Origin: Mesodorylaimus sp. YZB2_4
Lineage: Eukaryota > Nematoda > Enoplea > Dorylaimida > Dorylaimidae
Direction: 5' to 3'
Assembly (NCBI GenBank): GCA_030248295.1
Contig: JASANH010001537.1
Coordinates: 868,001 to 932,000 of the forward strand
DNA length: 64,000 nt
Part shown: piece after piece, positions 45,801 to 57,889 of the stretch
How the letters are laid out: each line of letters begins with the position of its first letter
How positions within the stretch are numbered: position 1 is the first letter of the stretch
Program-made: the position numbers and the translations under genes
The notes under the pieces: model-generated
Told to the model about the DNA's origin: nothing
Databases searched by the model: none
The model's input: only the letters and a program-made list of their open reading frames with translations

Positions 45801-48800
45801 TGTGAGAAAGAGAATTATTTAATGAAAGAATAGAGTATGCGCCGTAACAGAAAATGGCCTCATCATCAGGGTTTTTGCTGGTTTGACCCGTGTACGAAAT
45901 GAGCATTTTCAGTGTTGACAACTGGTGAATCAAATTGCAAGAAAAATATTATATGTAAATTCTTGTTTATAGTTGTCGTGCATTTCGTCAACGAGCATGG
46001 GATGGGAAGGTGGAATATGCGTGTCGACGTGTGGTCATTTCGTTCATTTCGATTGTCACGAAGCGTATATGAAAGCAGTCAAGGTGAGGGTGTTGAGTGT
46101 GTTACAGCATCCACTGGCTAGAGAGGGGGAGGTCCAGTCCAACTTGCTCATTTTGGCCGTTTGACTGGCAAGGGTGGTCACGTGCGTAGGGTGTAGTCTA
46201 ATGTTTGTACGATTTAGGCTGATCCGAGCAGAGCGCAGGCCGGGTCGATATTGGCTGTGGACAAGGGAGAATTTTATTGCCCTGTGTGCAGGCAATTGGG
46301 CAATTGCGTATTGCCGATTGTGCGGGCTGATTTGTATTGCGAGAATGCTTTAAGAGTGAGTATAATTTGTGTTGGAGATTTGTAGTGTCAGTGGAAATTG
46401 TCTTTTTGTAGCCGTCGGACCGTCGATTCAGTGGGCCGAGGAGCGCTGTAGATTTTGATCGGGTAGCGGCTAATGTGATGAAAGAACTGGAGCCAGTGGC
46501 TGCCACGAGATTGGTATGAGACTTTCTTGGTTTGCTCAAATTTCGTATGGCATGTGGTTTTTTTCAGAAGGGTACCATGATGGGAAAAGCGTGCGAAAGT
46601 TTTATAATGCGTTTGATGGAATCGACGTATCCGCGTTTTAGTGAATTCGTCAGTGAAATGAATGCTGTTTGGGCGTTTTTGTGCGGCGTTATCAGGTGAG
46701 CGAGTTCTGAAATAATTTTTCCATTCTCGCGTTACTGACGGATGAACGCGAGTGAACTGGAGAGTCATTGGGCTGAGTTTGAGAATGTAGGAAACTTGTG
46801 ATTTTAGAACAAACTTGGAAGCGCAACACGTTTGGAATACGACGCCGGGGATGCAGAAGAGATCGTGCCTTCGTAAGTCTACTTTCAAGTCCTTGGTTAG
46901 GATTGGGCTTTCTTAACGTGATGAGTGTTCTTATCTGACACCTCTTATGTTAGCGCAGCCGCAGTAGACGTAGTGCAATGAATACGTTCATTTCAGCTGA
47001 TAGAATGAGGCGGAACCGAACCATGGGGTGGTGTTTCGTGGTGGTGTAATTTTGGCGCTTGTTTAGGCTCGCTGTTCAATTTGATGCCGAGTCAAATATG
47101 GGATTCGGAAGCGGAGGACGTGTATCAATGTTGTTTGGAGTGGGCGGCTTTAACGGGCATCGAATTTGAGCGGCAAACTGAATATATGCCGTTGGCTAAT
47201 GTGGAAACGGAAGTGCCCATGATTTTGAAAGATACCAGCGCCGTGTTGATAAGAATGGCCTTGGTTATGATACAAAAGACACCGTCGAGTGGTAAGTAAG
47301 GACGGCAGGAGGGGCTCGCAGTGTCAGGGATTCACGAGCTAAACGGGGATGGACACCTGTGCAGTGCAGTGGTAGTCAGGATACCTGACTCGAAACTTAT
47401 GACTTGCCTGATGATTTCGACTGCCAGTCTGTGGCGGAAATCTCGGAGGTCGCTGGGCGGTCTGATTGCTGTCGAGGAGCGGATGATCATCGTGGGTCTG
47501 ACGCTTGTACAGGTTCGTAGGTCCTCCTGGTGGGGACGTCGTGTGGGAAAGGAACTTGATAGTATTTAATCCAAATTCTGGCGTGAAATTCAAAGTTTTT
47601 GTCAGTCTTATGGCAGATTTGGCAAAAGCAGTTTCTTACTGAGCCGCACGCATAAAATTTTTAAAAAACCTAAAAATCATCTCCCGATTGGCGTATTTTG
47701 AATGACAGTCCTCTGATATTTTAGATCATTTCTCGGCAGTTTGTCACGCTGTATATAATTTGATGGTATTTCAATCGATGGTGCATGTAATCGAGTCCGT
47801 ACCAAACGGTGTTAATGTGCCGCTGTCGGTCAGGAAGCAGACCAAGGAGAATGCATCCGTCGAGGTGAGTTGATGCTGGTTTTTTTCAGGTTTTTCATAC
47901 TCTTATTGTTTAAGGGCGTTGTCGGTGCGGGTACGATGGAATCGTTGGCGGGGTTCATATTCGATAGTTGCTACGAAGAGATGTTCCGAGAAGACAAGGT
48001 GAGTGTAGTGTTGGCGGGCCGAGAGGGGTGTAGTAACTGAACGTGATGAACAAAATCCTAACTTCTGACACCTCTTATGTTAGCCATCGGGCAATGAATA
48101 CTTATGGCGATATTCTGAATTAATTTGAGCGAAGATTTGTCAAGTGATGCTTGAAATGGGAAATACAGTTTGTGTGCCTTTTGACTAGGTCGGTTACGAG
48201 ACGCTGGAAGAAGCCGAGTTTTATGCGAGTGTTGAAACGGGGTGCGTTCCGTTCTTACGGACGGCCGCCGTGATCAAGCAATATGGTGTGGCTCGGAATT
48301 GGCCCACGTCTGACGTGGTGGCCAGCATGGAGTTTAGGGCGCTGCGAGATTATGTACTGGGTCCGTTCGGTGGCGGGGATAAGCTGATCCGATGGACCAG
48401 TGCGAGGAGTACGAATGTTTTGCGTGGTTGGATCGAGGAATTGAAGAGACTGAAAACAAATAAGACCAATTGGACACCGGTGAGAAATGTTGTTATGGTT
48501 TTGAACGTATGGGCAAGAGTGTAGTGCATGGTCGGGTTTGGCAAGCGATCACCTAGCGATGGGCACCCCTTACCATAAGATGGTGGAGTCGGATAAAACG
48601 AGTTAATTGTCGGCAGCAGGTGCTGTCAGCAAAGGCTTATCGTGAAAATAGGAAGTCTATTTTATAATGTAAGGGGAAAAATATTTTCATGTGCAAATTC
48701 GAATTTCAAATGGCGAGAAGATTTGTAGACATAAATATCCCCTCAGAATCCGGACATTGCCGATGAATGGAAGGATTAGTGACTGGTGGAGCTTTTGCAC

Positions 48801-49652
48801 CACGCCAAAAACCCAGGGCAGTCAGTATCAGTCCACGCCATGGCTGCTGACTCCGTGCACAGCATGGATTACAAGACGAGCCTCTACAGATTTGTCCTTT
48901 TAGGTTCTGGCGAGACCACTCGTTTGGGAAATGCCCCGTCTTTTGCCGCTACCGAAGCAATTTGATCTTTTATTTCAACGTTTTCACAAAGCGCAATGTC
49001 TGAAATGTCGTACGGCTCCCAAGGAGACGTTGTTGTGTTTGGTGTGCGGTGACGTGGTCTGCTTTCGGGACACGTGCTGCATGTCGAACTCGTTGACTGA
49101 AGTGGAAACGCACGCGGTCGATTGCGGGGCAGGAACGGGCATCTATTTGTCCGTGCAAACGTCGACCATCATGATCACGAGGGACAAACGAGCCGGTCAC
49201 TGGGGCTCGCTCTATCTCGATGCGCACGGAGAAGAGGATCGAGGATTGAAGTGAGCACTGGGGGAGGGGGAGGTGTGTCGGGGCCTTGGCATGGGCCGTG
49301 GCAAGTGAAAGATACCTACTGACGATGAGTTGGACCCTCGGTTGTTGGAGAGAGGAGTTTCCACGTTTCAAATTTAGTATTTGTTATTTTTCAACCAAAA
49401 ATGGTTGGTCTTGGTTCCAAAATTGCATTGTGTTCTTTGAAATCGTATAAGCCATTTGGCTAAATGCGCGAAATGACAGTCTGCTGGAAACATACTTCTA
49501 AATGGCGTTTTAGGCGTGGCAAGCCACTGTTCCTGTCAGAAGAACGTTTCGCCATGTTGGAACAGAACTGGCGTTCGCACGCTTTTGACTCGGTTTGCAA
49601 GCGGTGGTTTTGGATCGGGCAGAGTTGGGCAAATATTGTTATCCCACTTTAA
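33806..49652 (+). CDS. UBR3: E3 ubiquitin-protein ligase UBR3
   Basis: Thirty-eight exons resolved by GT-AG borders join in one frame of 1,969 codons: 33806-34085, 34174-34259, 34321-34448, 34506-34639, 34860-35156, 35522-35655, 35713-35941, 36329-36508, 36575-36708, 36769-36867, 37339-37485, 37541-37669, 37726-37778, 38602-38738, 38791-38838, 38894-38991, 39051-39120, 39318-39414, 39469-39616, 39675-39779, 41737-41876, 41930-42017, 42073-42178, 43542-43881, 44048-44407, 44459-44697, 45211-45344, 45973-46083, 46218-46355, 46412-46513, 46568-46695, 46808-46872, 47067-47291, 47725-47864, 47915-47998, 48189-48479, 48904-49250, 49514-49652. The UBR box is in exons 2-4 ([32 protein letters not shown]) and is UBR3-type, not UBR1-type. 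An interrupted RING follows: CVIC (exon 26), [10 protein letters not shown] (28), CPVC (29). The C-terminal cap has Cys pairs (CLKC, CLVCGD). Length is close to animal UBR3 (~1,890). The last ~15 residues and possible coding at 41600-41736 are uncertain. UBR3 ubiquitinates cytosolic and nuclear substrates. Confidence 0.92.
39991..40078 (+). repeat. Intronic inverted-repeat arm, UBR3 intron 20
   Basis: It pairs with 42272-42360 in intron 23: ACATTCAATTATTCAATGCCC, GAGCTATGGTATCGA and TTTTTTGCGCATTCCT recur inverted with roughly 85 percent match by eye. The arms flank exons 21-23. Confidence 0.75.
40537..41570 (+). mobile_element. Fold-back (long-TIR) element in UBR3 intron 20
   Basis: Arms 40537-40837 and 41280-41570 are inverted copies with about 90 percent identity by eye. 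Outer ends are TAAAGCTATACTAGCA and TGCTAGTATAGCTTTA; inner ends are ATTGATCTTATG and CATAAGATCGATTACG. The ~440 bp interior is AT-rich and non-coding. The arms include a GCGCTTCGCGC-type hairpin. This architecture fits a non-autonomous DNA transposon. Confidence 0.8.
42272..42360 (-). repeat. Intronic inverted-repeat arm, UBR3 intron 23
   Basis: The reverse complement of this stretch matches 39991-40078. The mate lies about 2.2 kb upstream on the other side of UBR3 exons 21-23. Confidence 0.75.
45357..45373 (+). repeat. G17 homopolymer in UBR3 intron 27
   Basis: Seventeen consecutive G bases lie 13 bases after the exon 27 donor. It is one of seven G/C homopolymers of 12-17 bases in non-coding parts of the window. 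Confidence 0.9.
46934..46954 (+). repeat. 21-base word shared by two UBR3 introns
   Basis: TCTGACACCTCTTATGTTAG is found here (intron 32) and at 48064 (intron 35). GCAATGAATAC follows in both at similar distance, so a longer degenerate element is shared. Confidence 0.7.
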
Positions 49653-49800
49653 TCTTGTAGAGTGTGCTCTTGTGAGATGACATTGTATTTTAGTAGTGTT
49701 TTGAGGTTGAGAACACGGTTGCATCCTGAACTAGGTTTGCACAAGGTATGAATGTAGTAAATGTGAATAGGATCATAGTCCGAGGTATGACAGGGAGTCG

Positions 49801-51588
49801 TTACGCCCTGGGAACAAAATTAACCAGCGCATTTTGGATGCCTTCTTGAAAACTGTGTTTGTTGCGAGCGCCCAAGTCGAGCAGCCGTTGGCACGATAGA
49901 CGGGAATTGTAAGGTCGTTGCGCTGTTGCAGTTGCTGGCGGGGGATCCGGGTCCGGGGTCACGTGATCGATTGGGAGGGAGAAGACTCGGGCCATGGCCA
50001 GGGTCATATCGTACTTGGTCATTTCCTCGTACCCGGACCAGTGGTAGATGCCTTGGATGGACGTCTGCAAATAAGCCGTGTACCATCCGCATGTGCGGTA
50101 GGCAACCAGCATTGAGCCACTCATCGCAGGGTGGGTTCTATACCACATAGTCGGCACGGCTAGACCATGCCTTCTTCAGATCGTACTACAAAGCGGCTGG
50201 GGTGTAGAGCGGGCGTAGACTACACTGACTTCTGTTGGCTCTGTCAACCCTTAGGCCTTTGAGCTCCCTTCCCCCCCCCCCCCCCCCTGTACGACCAGAC
50301 CTACTGTACCTGTTGACTCTGTTCGAAATGACGTTCAAGCAAGATCCGAATAGCCCCGGCCACATCGTCTACGTGTGTGGGATATCGGCGTTCATAATGG
50401 GACATTTCCACAGCCTTATCCCTGCTCAAAATCACTTTCATGATGACGTCGACGGCTCCCTCTCCCAGATACTCGATCGGGCCGTACAGGATTGGAACAC
50501 GAAGGACGACGGCACCTACAAGGGAAGACAGTAGATGGCGAGTCACAAAGGATGCATAGTGGGAACTGCATACCAGGACAGTTATCCAGTACTGCATGCT
50601 CTCCAGCCAGTTTCTGTTTCCCGTAGTTGTTGAGTGGATTCGGTTGCGCCGTTTCTGAATAAGGCGGGGTTGTACCATCGAAGACGTAATCGGTGCTGAT
50701 GTAGATTATCTTCGCATTGTCGCTTGCTAAAAAAGAGGAAGTGCCTGATTTATTTCATAGATTATCATGAATAAAAGGCAAGTGGAACGAATCATCAAGA
50801 TTCCAGTTGGTGCAAACTATGCGAAGCACGGAACATCTGCCCGCCCTCAAAGGTTTGTGCAGTGCTTCATACGTGCAATACAAAATTTCTAGCTATCCTT
50901 GGTTGTTTGCAGTAGAGTACAATACAGTCCAACTATTTGGGGGAACTACACAAACACTTATACCTGCAGCTTCTGCCAAGTACTTGCTGCCGAGCACATT
51001 CACGCTATGAGCGAAATCTTGCTGTTTTTCAACCACGTCCGGAGCGCGAATGGCGGCGCTATGAATGATTGCATCCGGCTTAAAGGAAACGCATTAGACA
51101 AGGAACGAATCCCTGCGAACGGGCACTGGTGAGAACAGGGGTTATTGTTAGCTGCTCATTTATACATCCATAGATTTTAAGAAACACATTTTCCGTTTTT
51201 ATTTACTATATTTTCAGTGTAAATTTAAAAAACTCTAGCTGCGGCAAAACTGCAAGGCATTTATACATGTTTGATACAATTTCCGCAGGATTACAATTTT
51301 GCAAATCAACTCGGCTTTTGTAGTTTAGGTGCCCAAAAAATCTACTATAGGTGAATTAAAAAAATTGGCATAGCTTTCACTCACTTTAAACTCCGCCACA
51401 GCCTTCTCAACTTCTTCCTTATTTGCGATATTCACTTTCTTGTCCGTTTTCTCGTCCCTAAGACGATTGAACACCCATCGCTGGACCACAAATGTCGAAC
51501 TTGACCCGCTTTCATCCGTTTGTAAACGTGCCGCCACAGCTCGACCGAGCAAACCCGACCCACCCGTGACGATCACTCTTTTCGACAT
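49801..51588 (-). CDS. MAT2B: Methionine adenosyltransferase 2 subunit beta (MAT2B)
   Basis: Five exons on the minus strand join in phase to 313 residues: 51588-51385, 51078-50964, 50726-50574, 50515-50310, 50064-49801. The first exon starts [17 protein letters not shown], the Rossmann TGGxGxxG nucleotide-binding loop. Exon 2 carries [19 protein letters not shown] across the junction. Exon 3 has [17 protein letters not shown] and [12 protein letters not shown], the short-chain dehydrogenase YxxxK pair. Exon 5 has [15 protein letters not shown] and ends ALVNFVPRA. These match MAT2B and the related bacterial dTDP-4-dehydrorhamnose reductases. MAT2B binds the catalytic MAT2A and alters its response to S-adenosylmethionine in the cytosol and nucleus; it is not itself a synthetase. 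Human MAT2B is 334 residues, so size is normal. Its 3' end is 148 bp from the convergent UBR3 stop. Confidence 0.9.
50271..50287 (+). repeat. C17 homopolymer in MAT2B intron 4
   Basis: Seventeen C bases lie 22 bases beyond the exon 4 donor on the minus strand, where the transcript would carry G17. It is comparable to the G17 in UBR3 intron 27. Confidence 0.9.
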
Positions 51589-52357
51589 TTCTATGTAAGG
51601 AATGCAAAATCGCCCATTCCAATATTACATGCAGAATTGCTGCAAAAGTCGCCCAGATAACGTTCCCGCCAAAATCTAGCAGACAACAAGATCACGGCGC
51701 ATTCGTATTTCAAAAACCGCCAAATTCAATTTTTTTAGTCTTGTTTTTTGTATCGAAATTTCGGCGCTCTACATACGTCTCGACGACAGGACAGTTTTTG
51801 AGACAAGTATTTTAAAATAAGCTTCGTAGATGCGCCGATCAATGGCGATGGGCAGCATGCATCCATTCTTACATCAAAAACCGCCAAATTTAAATTTAAA
51901 TTTAGCAACGTTTGTTGATTTTGTATGCATGAATGCACATTCGCAATTAACATTTCCACCATTATCATTTATCTGCTACCTTTCCCTTGCACGCAACTAC
52001 CTATTGGCCGCGAATTCAATCTATTTTTAATCAGTCATTAGTATTGCTGTCTTTGTTTTCCATGCACGCGTTGTCGTGGATTGATAGCATTCACTTGTTT
52101 GCTTCCGTTTCTCACCTAATAGTTCTTTCTATCAGCTCTACGACCGGACATATTTTCTGTCAACCTTCTAAACGAGCCTTTTGCCGGCGGCTTTTTCCCT
52201 TTCTTAGTTTTTACTAATTTTAGACTCCTTTCAATTGCAATGCTGACTATAGTATCCAATCGCAGGCACCTAGCATACGTGGAATATAATTCGCATATTG
52301 CGCACAAATGCACCGAATTCGAATTTTAAGAACATACATCATCAAATGAGAAGCCAA

Positions 52358-53218
52358 TCAAATATGTGTTTCAGTATTCTCTCTGTACATGTAAGCTTCG
52401 ATACACTTTTTGTATCGACACAATGCAAAAACCCATCCATCGGCCACGCACAATGCCGATACTTCGCCGCGTCCCAGATCGGCCACAATTTTCTTACATC
52501 GATAAGAATCGCCATCGAAGAGAAATAATTTGCCACTGCCATCATAGACCAATATGTCGGCCTGCTCGTCGAGGACTGCCAAATGCGGCCCTTGTATTAT
52601 CCATTCTTGACCTTTCACCCGTTTCATTTTTATCGATTTTTCTTCCATGACATCAGTTTGTTCGTTAAGGAATAATGTCCACAATTGGGCTTTTTTCCAT
52701 TCGCATAAGACTAAACGCGTTTCTTTCGTGTCCTTATCGAATTTGACCGACATATCGTTATAATTTCCCGAAGTTGCCTTGCGAGCGCCGTTCACTTCGG
52801 TCAATAAGACGCGCCATTCGCCTCGATCGAATTCGTATGTCCAAATTGTGGATTTGGTTTCGCCACTGGCCAGCAAGTGCAGTCGTGTCTCCACGCAGAC
52901 AACTAATCGTCGAAGTGCCCAGTTCTCAATTTGGGCATCGGTTGGACACCGAGCCATTTCGACCAGGTCGAAATTACGGTAGACGTTTATTGTCCACACG
53001 CCATCGCGGACGACCAGGAGGAAGATACGGAAGGAGGGCGAGGATGAACTGCCTCGCACACAGGCCACACCACACGCATTGACTTCGTGGAATGTCTTTT
53101 TATGTTCGATAACTTCGCCTAAATCGTTCACAATCAGAAGACCATTGTCGTAGTCGGCTATGGCCACGTCGTCGTTGGGTAAAAGGCACACGTCCACTGG
53201 ATTCTTCATCAATGGAAC
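52358..53218 (-). CDS. NHL/beta-propeller-like C-terminal exon
   Basis: A 286-residue frame opens at an acceptor (CACTATAG at 53224-53219) and ends at 52358. It begins VPLMKNPVDVCLLPNDDVAIADYDNGLLIVND, the shape of an NHL repeat (P-x-D/G-V, ADYDN). Further blade-like segments follow (GVACVRG, VWTINVYR, WTYEFDRGEW, HLAVLDEQADILVYDGSGKLFLFD, EVSALCVADGWVFALCR). NHL propellers bind RNA or protein in TRIM-NHL proteins. An ATG at 53212 could start a shorter protein, but the acceptor and phase fit splicing from 55432. Conservation of catalytic residues is not applicable. It is not recognised as a specific family member. Confidence 0.6.
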   Translation of the reverse strand, partial: VPLMKNPVDVCLLPNDDVAIADYDNGLLIVNDLGEVIEHKKTFHEVNACGVACVRGSSSSPSFRIFLLVVRDGVWTINVYRNFDLVEMARCPTDAQIENWALRRLVVCVETRLHLLASGETKSTIWTYEFDRGEWRVLLTEVNGARKATSGNYNDMSVKFDKDTKETRLVLCEWKKAQLWTLFLNEQTDVMEEKSIKMKRVKGQEWIIQGPHLAVLDEQADILVYDGSGKLFLFDGDSYRCKKIVADLGRGEVSALCVADGWVFALCRYKKCIEAYMYRENTETHI

Positions 53219-55431
53219 CTATAGTGAAAAACATGTTTTAAACATTAACCGTGAGCGGGAATCGAACCCTGGACTGAGATCACGCAAATGGACAGGGATA
53301 ACCTGGCATGGACTTGCCAGGGCAAATAAAGGCTGGGTGCCATGTCCGAGGATGACATTGTAAGTGCTGGTGAAAGTGAAAGTGACTGAAGGTCATTTGC
53401 GATAAAGCTGCTATTCACTTCTTCAGGGTATGCCCACCAATGACTAGAGGGCATGCATCAGCTATAAATCCAGTCTAAAAGAGCGATTATTTTATACAAA
53501 ATGAGTTCATAAAAATCAGCTCTAAGCACCGTGTAATTTACATCAGAAGATACAAATATGGATTTTATGCTGGCACTGTGCATGAATTCTTGAAAGCCGT
53601 CCCTCTCACGCGGACGCCCTCCTGGACACATTGACCTTGAGTCTCGGGCGGAAATTGCACGCCTACCTTCTTGCGCAGGGGGAGAGCGTCAAAAAATGTT
53701 CAAATTATCATCTACCTGATACGGATTTTATGTTCAGTGGGCGTGCTGCGAGACAGCAGCATGCCTTCAGGGCCTATGGCGACCAGAGAGAGCAAAACCC
53801 GTTGGGTTTATGCTTCACCTATCTTTGACTTAAAGGGGGAGAGACAGCTGATCTACCAAGTTTTTACGGCTACAGTCCCTCTCCGAGGCACACCTCTCTT
53901 TAGACACCTCCTGGGTCCTGCCTTAAGCTTTGTCAAGTTAGTAACAAAAGGAAGGTGACTGTAGAATGCAGCAAAAACTTGTCACCTTGAGCCCCCATGC
54001 CAGCTCTGGGTTCAAGGGTTTTGTATGTGCCTAGTTTCGATCGTACCACATGCCACAGTAGCGATAGGCCCTACTATTTGAACATAATCTCCGGTGGGGG
54101 GGGGGGGGGTAATTTTAGTGCAAGCTGTATTTTACACTGCCGCTGCCGAAATCCCGTGTGACGCATGCATTTGTCGTGCTCCCTTCCTTCTTTTTCTCCC
54201 AGTCCTGTCCTATCAGTTAACACAATCTTATCATTCATCATATCCAAATGAATATTATAGCAACCCAATACTCCGAGCTGGAAATTTCTTGTTGACGATT
54301 ATAATGAAAAAACAATGAATGCATAGGGTCACGGTATGCCTGGCAGCATATGCCACTTGCGTACTGCTACACGTGCGTCTAACGTTAGTAGACGAGAACA
54401 CTCGCCTTTCGGAGAGGAAATTGGGTCCAGCAGTTGGATTTAGAGAAATATAGGCTACCAGCCACACCCATTATTTGGTGTATGGGGTGACGGCTTTCAT
54501 GTAAACTTTTTGCAACTCTGTGAAATCCTGTGTTATATCAATGCAGTATATTATTTTGAATTTTGATGCCGACTATCTTCTGGCACAGAGCAAATCGGAC
54601 GCTCGCACGGCTAACAGAAAAAGCAATGTCATGGTCACGGGCTACGAAGCACCTTGCGCGCTGGCGCCAGTGCCTTAATTGTACCACATAGATAAGAGGG
54701 AGTCCCCAAGTGCGGATGTTAAAGCTATGACAGAATCTCAAGAGGCAGTCCCTATTTTTCCTAGACTCCACAGACATTGTCCATCAGTACAGTCTTCAAC
54801 CCACGGCGTTTCCCAGACTGCATGAAAATGGAGGCACTTTGGGAAAGTCCGTCTCTTCTTGTCAACAAGGACAACTCCGCCTTCTCAAAACCAACTTGCG
54901 TGAGAACCCAATATAATTACATTGGCGATGCCACCGCAGACCCAGGTGCAACTTGCATTAAAAGGTCCCAGGGGTGCAGCCGTCCGAGAACTTGGCACAT
55001 TTCCATGAAAGAATTGATTCGCACTCTTGTTTCAGCAAACAGGCGAGCATTGTTGACCAACATGGGCACAAAGAGCAGACTAGTCGCGCTTAGCTAGGAC
55101 TAATCGTAAGACCCTGCAAGGACAAAGGATTGCGTGATACGCTATGGATCACTGTAACTGCAGCTACTGATGCCAGAAACCAAGCCGTGAAATTATGGCC
55201 ACTTGGCACCAGGAACTATCCCGTGGGGTTTGCGTCCAAAGAGGGAAAAGGGCACACGATTTGCAGAATTATGCAGCATGAACATAGCAGACGGGACAGT
55301 GCTTGAGCGGACCAAGTCAGCCTGTGCGCCCGAGTGGATGGAGCAGTACTGTAACGTTACAGTAAGCTCAGTGCCTGCCTTGCCAGAAGAGCGCCCTGCC
55401 CAAGGCCCCACATGGTTGACATTTGACTCAC
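53219..55431 (-). other. Putative 2.2 kb intron of the NHL-like gene
   Basis: Bounded by a good donor (AAG/GTGAGTC at 55432) and a good acceptor (53219), both phase 0. No convincing internal exon was seen. It contains a G14 run (54096-54109). Confidence 0.4.
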
Positions 55432-57889
55432 CTTCAATCGATAGGAAGTGCACAATCGGTTATGAATTCTCTGCAGACTAGAACCCGTTGTGGTGGCCGG
55501 TGTGGAGTCGGTGCTCGCCGTGGGCATCATGGCCGCCGCCGTCTGGCCAGCCTCGCCGTTCGGTTGCCTGTGTAAGACATCCTGCTCATGTTCGCCACTA
55601 CTCGAGCCACTCGGTGTTGTGACTGGATCGGGTAATCGATTTTCTTGTTTTTGCAGTTGTTGTTGTGAGAAGGAATTTGGCGGGGCGTGGTGTTCGATCA
55701 ATACTTGACCTTGTTCCGCGCCCGACACCCCCTCCTCCTCTTCGATACGGTCCGAATAGGATTGGCGTCCAGTCAGTGGCGGAGACGTGTCACTGTCCAA
55801 GATGGCAGTTTCTTGTTCCACACCCGTTTCCATGACTCGGGGAGGTGGTGGAGGCGCGAATGAGTCACCGCTCGAAGTGGACGATTCGGAGCACGAGGAG
55901 GACTCGGGACCGCTTTCCTGAGTGCCATCGTTCGACTGATGACGAGGACTATGGGTCATGTTGGCCTGGTTTGGGGGTTTGACCATGAGTAATGACGAGT
56001 TATAAGCGATTAAGTCGTGCTCTTCGCTTTCTTGAGTTTTGGAATTTGTCGAGGGAACACGCGAAACGGAAGTTTTTGTTTCCTGGGAGTGACTAGTGGG
56101 TTGTTCGAGGATGACGAATCCCCTTGTGGGCGAGTCGATTACGACTGGTGCCGGTAATGGTCTAGCGGGCCATGAGACGAACTGATGGTGAACGGGCGGC
56201 GGTGGCAGCGAGTTGGGGGTGGCCCCTTCATCCGAACACGAGATCGATGACGGCTGATCGTCGTGATGCGAATGACCGTCGCCGTTCGTGGCCAGCACGA
56301 CCGCCTGTCGTTTAGAACTGCTGGCAGTCCCCCGCGATCTTCTCTGCGTCTGCTGGCCAATGGGCGGCGACCCGGCAGTGTCCCCGTTGGCACGCCCCAA
56401 CTGCAACTGCAACTTGCGCCTGCAACGGGCCAACAACGAAGTCGACTGTTGACCTTGCAGATGCGGCGTCTGTCGCAGATGATGGTGGTGGCCGTTGGTC
56501 AGATGCACACCCGTCGATTGCGATATGGATCCCGACGAAGTGGATCGTCGCCTCGAGTCCAGCGGATGACCCGGTCGAGTATTCGTGGCCAGCGATCCGC
56601 TCGGCGTGTCGCGATCCTCACCCGCTCCGAGCGCTCTTAGAATAGTTCTGGCCACATTTTCGGGCGATTTAGGACTGCCGAACGTGAGCCCGTCCCAACG
56701 TCGTTGTTGGTGGTAGTTCAAATGATGAGGTCGATGGTTGTTGACGAAAGAGGAGGAGGCCGAATTCGATGTCGATTGCTGATGGCCGTGACCCGAATTA
56801 TGAGCCACGCACGAGGCGGCCTGATCGAGTTCCTTCATCAGCAAGCTCGTCGTTTCTAAAATTGGAAAAGCCTGTGCTCACACCTCAGCACACGACGAAC
56901 AGTCAAACTGCGTCCGAGACACTAACAAATGATCGAAACGGGAAATGAGAGCCGAGCTAAGGCCACCAACGAAATGAGCCGCTTACAGCCCAAATGTAAT
57001 TTTGACGCTGTCCTATCGGCGTGCCGAACGAGGTTGACCAAATGGGCTGCCATTCTCATTAGGGATCAGTAAAAAAGGGAATTCTTTTTACAGCTTTTCC
57101 TTAAAACCGCGTGGAAAGTTTATGATGGAACTATAAACTAGCAAGTGCAAAAAAAACATGCACAACCCGCTGGTTAGCTCAAATTTATTATTCTCATGAT
57201 GCGTCGAAAAATGAAGCCGATGACGTTTTCGCACGCGCCAAATGAGCAAATTGAGTAAACGAGATTTAGACTAACATCGGTTCATTAATTTCAAAGGCGC
57301 CCGCTTTGACAAGAAAGACCAATACGGCCAAGAAACTCGTCCTCTTTCTTCGAATCAAGCGTGTTGCAAGTTTCTTTTCGATGAAAGCGACACGAAAATT
57401 TTGATGTCGAACGAAATAAAACATTGGGGAAAAGGGACAGTACCCTTCTTCTGACTCGGATGTAAAAATATTAGTTTGAGAACAAAATCGAGGCAATAAA
57501 AGTTTGGAGTGAAGCGCGCGTGCCTCGAAGACAGGTCGATATACTTTTGGCCTTGTATGGTTGGCGGGGCTGTCGGCTCGTGACTAAAGGACGAGGCTCA
57601 TACAAGCAGGAATTTATTGAAGAAAGAGAGGCTAAAAGCTTTTCTCACGCGCCTCGGGCGTTTAGAAAATGGCTCGGGCCGGCCAGCCAAAGGGGCTTCT
57701 TAAGTTTACGAGAAGAAAGCAGTATTAAATCAGGGGCCGCCACTCGGCACGCTAGTCTCGATTCAATTTGTCAACTTCTCGTCCACAAAAGCTGATGTGG
57801 GCATCGAGCAGCTTACCTTTGGTCATGTGCTCGCGATAGGGGTGCTTGAGCGAGGACATGAGTATGTAGCAGAAGTCGTTGTTCTCCAT
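55432..57889 (-). CDS. Large disordered N-terminal region of unknown protein (exons 1-2)
   Basis: Exon 1 (57889-57817) starts at ATG and encodes MENNDFCYILMSSLKHPYRE and on to EHMTK. It joins in phase to exon 2 (56855-55432) at ETTSLLMKELDQAASC. The first ~40 residues look ordered and helical. The next ~430 are low-complexity: His/Ser/Gln-rich, PPPPP runs, acidic patches, and many SP/TP sites. The exon closes with RLCTSYRLK and a canonical donor. If spliced to 53218 the protein is 785 residues with an NHL-like C-terminus and no visible RING or B-box. I do not recognise the family. Two separate genes are the alternative. Confidence 0.55.

Noticed and set aside
53230-53300. Possible tRNA or tRNA-like SINE (GGGTTCGATTCCC on the minus strand)
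   Set aside because: A T-arm-like hairpin is present but there is no matching acceptor stem, D-arm or anticodon arm at tRNA spacing.
54777-55097. 106-residue plus-strand frame inside the NHL-gene intron
   Set aside because: No recognisable domain and ordinary random-frame composition.
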